In this document: in pieces, positions 59,329 through 64,000 of the stretch
Layout: every line of letters starts with the position of its first letter
Numbering within the stretch: the first letter of the stretch is position 1
DNA from: DASUPK01 sp963782345
Lineage (GTDB): Bacteria > Actinomycetota > Thermoleophilia > Solirubrobacterales > 70-9
Assembly (NCBI GenBank): GCA_963782345.1
Contig: CAWAJF010000012.1
Location: 1 to 64,000 of the forward strand
Direction of reading: 5' to 3'
DNA: 64,000 nucleotides
Program-made: the position numbers and the translations under genes
The notes under the pieces: model-generated
Seen by the model: the letters and a program-made list of their open reading frames with translations, nothing else
Told to the model about the DNA's origin: nothing
The model's database searches: none

Positions 59329-60878
59329 GTCACTACGACGTGATCGTGATCGGCAGCGGCGCCGGCGGCGGCACGCTCGTGCATCGGCTGGCGCCCTCCG
59401 GGAAGAGGGTCCTCCTGCTGGAGCGCGGCGACTGGCTGCCGCGCGAGCCGCAGAACTGGCTCGCCCAGGACGTCTTCGTCGACGGCCGCTACATCTCTTC
59501 GGACTCGTGGGACGACGCCGAGGGGAACTCCTTCTCCCCGCAGGTCCACTACTTCGTCGGCGGCGCCACCAAGATGTTCGGCGCGGCGCTCTACCGCCTG
59601 CGGGCGGAGGACTTCGGCGAGATCAGGCACGCGGACGGGATCTCGCCGGCCTGGCCGATCTCCTACGAGGAGATGGAGCCGTACTACACCATGGCCGAGC
59701 AGCTCTACCAGGTCCACGGCGCGCGAGGGGAGGACCCGACCGAGCCTCCCGCCAGCGCTCCGTACCCGTTCCCCGCGGTCTCCCACGAGCCTCGGATCGC
59801 CCAGCTCGCCGACGATCTCGCCGCCGCCGGCCACCGGCCGTTCCACGCGCCCTGCGGCGTCCTGCTCGACGAGGGCAACATGCCGTACAGCCGCTGTGTC
59901 CGCTGCCAGGACTGCGACGGCTTTCCCTGTCTCGTCCACGCCAAGTCGGACGCCGAGGTGATCGCCGTCCGCCCGGCGCTCGAGCACGACAACGTCACCC
60001 TGCTCACCAGGGCGGAGGCGGTGTCGCTGAAGACGAACCCCGAGGGCACCGCCGTGACCGAAGTCGTCGTCGAGCGCGAGGGGGAGAACGAGACTCACAG
60101 CGCCGACGTCGTCGTCGCCTCCTGCGGCGCCGCGAACTCGGCCAGGCTGTTGCTCGCCTCGGCCAGCGACAGGCACCCGAACGGGCTCGCCAACGGCTCG
60201 GACCAGGTCGGCCGCCACTACATGTTCCACAACAGCCAGGCAGTGCTCGCTCTCTCCAAGGAGCCCAACCCCACGGTCTTCCAGAAGACCCTCGGCCTCA
60301 ACGACTACTACTTCGCCGGCGAGGAGTTCGACCATCCGCTGGGGAATATCCAGATGGTCGGCAAGTCACAGGCGCCCATGTTCAAGGGAGAGAAGCCGCT
60401 GCTGACCAAGCCGGCCCCCGACTGGTCGCTGGAGAAGATCGCCGCTCATGCGGTCGACTTCTGGCTCTCCACCGAGGACCTGCCGCGGCCCGACAACCGG
60501 GTCACGCTGACCGAGGACGGGCGGGTCAAGCTCAGCTACACGTACTCGAACGAGGGCCCGAAGCAGGAGCTGTACGAGAAGCTCAAGTCGATGCTCGGCG
60601 AGATCGGCATGCACCCGGGCCACCTGCTTCCCCACCACGCCTACCTGAAGAACGAGATCCCCGTGGCCGGCGTGGCACACCAGGCCGGCACCTGCCGCTT
60701 CGGCGCGGACCCCGCCGATTCGGTGCTCGACACGAACTGCAAGGCACACGAGCTCGACAACCTCTACGTCGTCGACACGAGCTTCTTCCCGAGCATCGGC
60801 GCGGTCAACCCGGCGCTGACGGCGATGGCCAACGCGATCCGGGTGGCGGACCACCTGCTGGAGCGTCTCGCCGCGTAG
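59325..60878 (+). CDS. GMC-family oxidoreductase
   Basis: The 517-residue protein has the FAD motif VIVIGSGAGGGTLVHRLAPS, HYFVGGATKMFGAALYRLRA, a Cys-rich segment SRCVRCQDCDGFPCLVHAKS and the C-terminal GMC signature with the catalytic His region HQAGTCRFGADPADSVLDTN and GAVNPALTAMANAIRVADHL. Bacterial GMC enzymes oxidise sugars and alcohols; this subgroup includes glucose/gluconate dehydrogenases and passes electrons to a chain rather than to O2. Its position after the GH15 gene and before an NDH-2-like gene supports a sugar dehydrogenase coupled to respiration. GTG 59325 overlaps the GH15 stop. Confidence 0.9.
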   Translation: MSHYDVIVIGSGAGGGTLVHRLAPSGKRVLLLERGDWLPREPQNWLAQDVFVDGRYISSDSWDDAEGNSFSPQVHYFVGGATKMFGAALYRLRAEDFGEIRHADGISPAWPISYEEMEPYYTMAEQLYQVHGARGEDPTEPPASAPYPFPAVSHEPRIAQLADDLAAAGHRPFHAPCGVLLDEGNMPYSRCVRCQDCDGFPCLVHAKSDAEVIAVRPALEHDNVTLLTRAEAVSLKTNPEGTAVTEVVVEREGENETHSADVVVASCGAANSARLLLASASDRHPNGLANGSDQVGRHYMFHNSQAVLALSKEPNPTVFQKTLGLNDYYFAGEEFDHPLGNIQMVGKSQAPMFKGEKPLLTKPAPDWSLEKIAAHAVDFWLSTEDLPRPDNRVTLTEDGRVKLSYTYSNEGPKQELYEKLKSMLGEIGMHPGHLLPHHAYLKNEIPVAGVAHQAGTCRFGADPADSVLDTNCKAHELDNLYVVDTSFFPSIGAVNPALTAMANAIRVADHLLERLAA

Positions 60879-60899
60879 GCGGCGACCGTCCAGTCGACT

Positions 60900-62276
60900 G
60901 TGGAGTCGGACACTCATCGGGTCCTGATCGTGGGGGGAGGGTTCGGCGGCCTGTTCGCGGCCCGCGCCCTGCGCCGAGCTCCGGTGAAGGTCACCCTGGT
61001 GGACCGCATCAACCACCACCTCTTCCAGCCGCTGCTCTACCAGGTCGCGACCGGGATCCTCTCGGAGGGCGAGATCGCGCCGCCGATTCGCGGGATCCTA
61101 CGGCGGCAGCGCAACGTCGAGGTCGAGCTCGCGGAGGTGGCCGGCTTCGACCTCGCAGCTCGGACCGCGACGGCGATGCGGATCGACGGCGAGAGCCTGA
61201 AGATCCCCTACGACAGCCTGATCGTGGCGGCGGGGGCCGGCCAGTCCTACTTCGGGCACGACGAGTTCTCCCGCTGGGCCCCTGGGATGAAGACGATCAA
61301 CGACGCCCTGGAGCTCAGAGGGCGGATCCTGGGGGCCTTCGAAATGGCCGAGCTGGAGCCGGATCCCGACCGGCGCCAGGCCTGGCTCACCTTCGTCGTC
61401 GTCGGCGGCGGCCCGACCGGAGTCGAGATCGCCGGCCAGATCGCCGAGCTCTCACGACGCGTCCTGCCGGGCGACTTCCGGGAGATCGACTCGAGCAGCG
61501 CCCGGGTCATGCTCTTCGACGGCGGCAAGCAGATCCTGGCCGGCTTCGGGGACCGGCTCTCCTCGAAGGCGGCCCACGGACTGGAGCGCCTCGGGGTCGA
61601 GGTCCATACCGAGAGCATCGTCACGGAGATCGACCGCGCCTGGGTGGTGGTGAAGACTGGCGGCGAGGAGCGGCGCATCGCCGCCAGCACGAAGGTCTGG
61701 GCTGCGGGGGTCCAGGCTTCCCCGCTGGCGCGGATGCTCGCCGACAGCTCGGGGGCCGAATGCGATCGCGCCGGTCGCATCGAGGTACTGCCCGACTGCA
61801 GCATCCCCGGTCATCCGGAGGTCTTCGCGATCGGCGACATGATGTCGATGGACGGTCTGCCGGGCGTGGCGGAGGTCGCGATGCAGCAGGGAATCCACGC
61901 CTCGCGGGCGATCACGCATCGCCTGCGTGGCGGAGAGGTGAAGCCCTTCCGCTACCGCGACCTCGGCAGCATGGCCACCATCTCACGCTTCCGTGCCGTC
62001 GTCAGCTTCAAGGGGATCCGGCTCTCGGGGTTCCTGGGATGGCTGGTCTGGCTGTTCGTCCACCTCGCCTTCCTCACCGGGTTCAAGAACCGCTTCACGA
62101 CCGTCCTGCGATGGGCGATCACCTTCACCGGTGGCGGCCGCCCGGAGCGAACGATCACGACCCAGCAGGTGATCGCCCGGGTCGCGATCGAGCAGGCGGG
62201 CGGCCGCCCGTACCTGCTCTCCCTGATCTCCCGGCCGGAGTCGAAAGAGGAGTCCGGGGGCGCCGATGATCGGTGA
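60900..62276 (+). CDS. NDH-2-like NADH dehydrogenase/FAD oxidoreductase
   Basis: The 458-residue product has two dinucleotide-binding folds: VLIVGGGFGGLFAARALRRA (FAD) and WLTFVVVGGGPTGVEIAGQI (NADH), plus PEVFAIGDMMSMDGLPGVAE. A C-terminal amphipathic/hydrophobic segment (LSGFLGWLVWLFVHLAFLTG) anchors it to the membrane, as in type II NADH:quinone oxidoreductases. It would pass electrons from NADH, or from the partner oxidoreductase, to quinone. GTG 60900 starts 21 bases after the GMC gene. Its end overlaps the epimerase gene by 11 bases. Confidence 0.92.
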   Translation: MESDTHRVLIVGGGFGGLFAARALRRAPVKVTLVDRINHHLFQPLLYQVATGILSEGEIAPPIRGILRRQRNVEVELAEVAGFDLAARTATAMRIDGESLKIPYDSLIVAAGAGQSYFGHDEFSRWAPGMKTINDALELRGRILGAFEMAELEPDPDRRQAWLTFVVVGGGPTGVEIAGQIAELSRRVLPGDFREIDSSSARVMLFDGGKQILAGFGDRLSSKAAHGLERLGVEVHTESIVTEIDRAWVVVKTGGEERRIAASTKVWAAGVQASPLARMLADSSGAECDRAGRIEVLPDCSIPGHPEVFAIGDMMSMDGLPGVAEVAMQQGIHASRAITHRLRGGEVKPFRYRDLGSMATISRFRAVVSFKGIRLSGFLGWLVWLFVHLAFLTGFKNRFTTVLRWAITFTGGGRPERTITTQQVIARVAIEQAGGRPYLLSLISRPESKEESGGADDR

Positions 62277-63210
62277 GGGTCGCCTCGACGGGTTCGACAC
62301 GCTCGTCCTGTCCTCGGAGGAGGCCGCGATCGAGGCCACCTTCGCCCCGGGGGCGGGAATGGTCGGCTGCTCCCTGCGGCACGATGGCGCGGAGCTGCTC
62401 GGCCAGAGGGGAGGCTTGGCTGCCTCCGTGGCGGAGCGCACGGTGATGGGGATTCCTCTCCTCTACCCGTGGGCGAACCGGGTCACCGAGACGCGCTTCC
62501 AGGTCGGCGGGAGAGAGGTCAACCTCGAATCGGCTTCCCCCGCACCCCGCAGGGATCCCAATGGCCTTCCGATTCACGGGTTGCTGACCGGAGCGCCCGG
62601 CTGGCGGGTCGATCGCCGGCAGTCGACGGAGGAAGGAGGATCGCTCGGCGCCCGCTTCGATTTCGCCTCCCAGGCGGGGCTGCTGGCGGCCTTCCCCTTC
62701 CCACACGAGCTCTCCACCGAGATCAGCCTGGAGGAGGCGACGCTGACCGTCGCCACGACCGTGTACGCCTCGGGTGGCGTCGACGTGCCGACCTCCTTCG
62801 GCTACCACCCGTTCTTCAAGCTGCCGGGCGCCGAGCGCTCTACCTGGGAGCTCGACATCCCCGTCAGCGAGCGTCTCCTGCTCGACGAGCGGATGATCCC
62901 CACCGGCGGGCGAGAGCCCGCGGAGGTCGAGCCCGGGCCGCTCGGCTCGAGGACGTTCGACGACGCCTTCCTCGCGCCCGCCGGTTCAGCGCCATTGAGC
63001 GTCAGCGGGGGCGGGCGACGGGTCGCGGTCACCCTCGGCGAGGGCTATCGCTACACCCAGGTCTACGCTCCCGAGGACGACGACGTCGTCGCCCTGGAAC
63101 CGATGACGGCACCGACGAACGCGCTTGTCGAGGGCCCGCCGGAGCCGATCGTGGTCCCGAGCGGGGAGAGCTTCGGGGCGGAGTTCTCGATCACGGTGAC
63201 GAGCTCATGA
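62266..63210 (+). CDS. Aldose 1-epimerase
   Basis: The 314-residue protein has the galactose-mutarotase fold: LLYPWANRVTETRFQVGG, LPIHGLLTGAPGWRVDRRQS (first His), PTSFGYHPFFKLPGAERSTW (second His) and DDVVALEPMTAPTNALVEGP (Glu). It interconverts alpha and beta anomers of free sugars. In this operon it would supply the beta-glucose that sugar dehydrogenases use after GH15 hydrolysis. It overlaps both neighbours (11 bases upstream, 4 downstream). Length is slightly shorter than GalM. Confidence 0.9.
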   Translation: MIGEGRLDGFDTLVLSSEEAAIEATFAPGAGMVGCSLRHDGAELLGQRGGLAASVAERTVMGIPLLYPWANRVTETRFQVGGREVNLESASPAPRRDPNGLPIHGLLTGAPGWRVDRRQSTEEGGSLGARFDFASQAGLLAAFPFPHELSTEISLEEATLTVATTVYASGGVDVPTSFGYHPFFKLPGAERSTWELDIPVSERLLLDERMIPTGGREPAEVEPGPLGSRTFDDAFLAPAGSAPLSVSGGGRRVAVTLGEGYRYTQVYAPEDDDVVALEPMTAPTNALVEGPPEPIVVPSGESFGAEFSITVTSS

Positions 63211-64000
63211 CCCAGCGGCCCGAGGGGCAGATGTCCGGGGCCGAGTTTCGGGAGCTGTTCGAGCGAGTCTCCAACTGGGGCCGCTGGGGGTCCGACGACG
63301 AGCGCGGGGCGCTCAACCTGCTGACAGACGAACGAATCGCCGCGGCCGCCCGGCTGGTCCGGAGCGGACGGACGGTCAGCCTGAGCCGTCCGCTCGATAC
63401 GGAGCGCGAGCCCGACAACCCCGAGCCCGCGGATCACCACATGACGATGCTCGCCGACCAGGACATCGGCTCGGGAACGCTGCGCTTCGTCAAGGACTAC
63501 GTCGGGGTCGACTACCACAACGATTCCCACAGCCATCTCGATGCGCTCTGCCACGTCTCCTTCGACGGATCGCTCTACAACGGCAGGGCGAGCGACTCGG
63601 TGACCGCCGAGGGCGCCGCGGTGGAGACCGTCGAGACCGTGAAGGACGGGCTCGTCGGCCGGGGCGTGCTGATCGACGTCCCCCGCCTGCGGGGGGTGAG
63701 CTGGCTCGAGCCGGGCGAGCACGTCTTTCCCGGAGACCTGGAGTCGGCCGAAGCCGCTCAGAACGTAGCCGTCGGCGAGGGTGACATCCTCCTCATCCGG
63801 ACGGGACACGCGCGCCGGCTGGACGAGCTTGGCCCCTGGGACACCGCCAACTCGAAGGCCGGCCTGCATCCGAGCTGCGCCATCTTCCTGGCTGAGCGCG
63901 GGGTGGCGGCGCTCGGCTCGGACGGCAACAACGACACGGCGCCGAGCACGACCGACGGCGTCGGATTCCCCATCCACGCCCTGGCGCTGAACGCGATGGG
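63207..64000 (+). CDS. Cyclase-family (kynurenine formamidase-like) metal hydrolase, partial
   Basis: The available 264 residues start MTQRPEGQMSGAEFRELFER and show the cyclase-family core: DERGALNLLTDERIAAAARL, the metal motif YHNDSHSHLDALCHVSFDG, VGEGDILLIRTGHARRLDEL and AERGVAALGSDGNNDTAPST. These proteins are metal-dependent hydrolases of lactams, formamides or similar bonds. The first metal motif reads HNDSHSHLDALCH rather than HxGTHxDxPxH. The gene is cut by the right window edge. It is coupled to the epimerase gene by ATGA; its role in the sugar operon is unclear. Confidence 0.85.
   Translation, partial: MTQRPEGQMSGAEFRELFERVSNWGRWGSDDERGALNLLTDERIAAAARLVRSGRTVSLSRPLDTEREPDNPEPADHHMTMLADQDIGSGTLRFVKDYVGVDYHNDSHSHLDALCHVSFDGSLYNGRASDSVTAEGAAVETVETVKDGLVGRGVLIDVPRLRGVSWLEPGEHVFPGDLESAEAAQNVAVGEGDILLIRTGHARRLDELGPWDTANSKAGLHPSCAIFLAERGVAALGSDGNNDTAPSTTDGVGFPIHALALNAM

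Noticed and set aside
59507..62269. Frame of 920 codons overlapping GMC and NDH-2-like genes
   Set aside because: It is a plus-strand shadow rich in Arg and Gly; the real genes in the other frames carry all family motifs.

Overview
The window is GC-rich, with frequent GTG starts, gene after gene joined by 4-bp ATGA/GTGA overlaps, several apparently leaderless regulator genes, a furA-katG pair, lipoprotein and Lys/Arg-rich secreted proteins. This points to a soil actinobacterium. A Thermoleophilia/Solirubrobacterales-like lineage is my inference from the protein families, not something a marker gene here proves. No rRNA, CRISPR array or phage structural genes are visible.

Positions 1-14.2 kb are an accessory, decaying region. 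It opens with a broken BMP-type ABC transporter (ATPase fragment and substrate-binding lipoprotein) divergent from a badly frameshifted amidase, which runs into the 3' half of a tRNA-Arg(CCU). Then come a GIY-YIG protein, a complete IS1182-type element with 26-bp terminal repeats, a frameshifted uracil-DNA-glycosylase-like gene, two small hypothetical genes (one with a broken paralogue on the other side of the IS), an IS110-type element, a secreted protein with a clear terminator, and a cobalamin riboswitch with no recognisable target gene. Two identical 44-bp copies of the 3' half of tRNA-Arg(ACG) bracket a 2.8-kb segment carrying SnoaL-like, ABM-like and kelch-repeat genes.

Positions 14.3-38.1 kb hold mostly intact chromosomal genes: two small secreted proteins, a GNAT-AAA+ fusion divergent from furA-katG (katG has a one-base frameshift), a DUF2254 membrane protein, TetR regulators with visible palindromic operators, an MBL-fold hydrolase, a relic of a thioredoxin-reductase-like gene, secreted alpha/beta hydrolases, a stand-alone 5'-3' exonuclease, a P450/SDR/CMD/SRPBCC cluster, an RDD membrane protein, a cupin, and a cyclophilin.

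Positions 38.2-53.1 kb form a sugar-phosphate block: zwf divergent from gnd-pgl, rpiA divergent from tkt-tal, then pgi and a HAD phosphatase. An insert between pgl and rpiA carries DUF899/ArsR/SRPBCC/DUF2182/MerR/aldo-keto reductase/FAD monooxygenase genes. Together the block supplies most of the oxidative and non-oxidative pentose phosphate pathway.

Positions 53.1-64 kb contain a LuxR-type two-component system followed by a PspC/LiaF-like membrane protein (a three-gene overlapping operon on the minus strand). After it comes a tightly coupled plus-strand operon: second zwf, GH15 glucoamylase/trehalase-like enzyme, GMC oxidoreductase, NDH-2-like flavoprotein, aldose 1-epimerase and a cyclase-family hydrolase cut by the window end. 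I read this as glucan/trehalose hydrolysis coupled to sugar oxidation.
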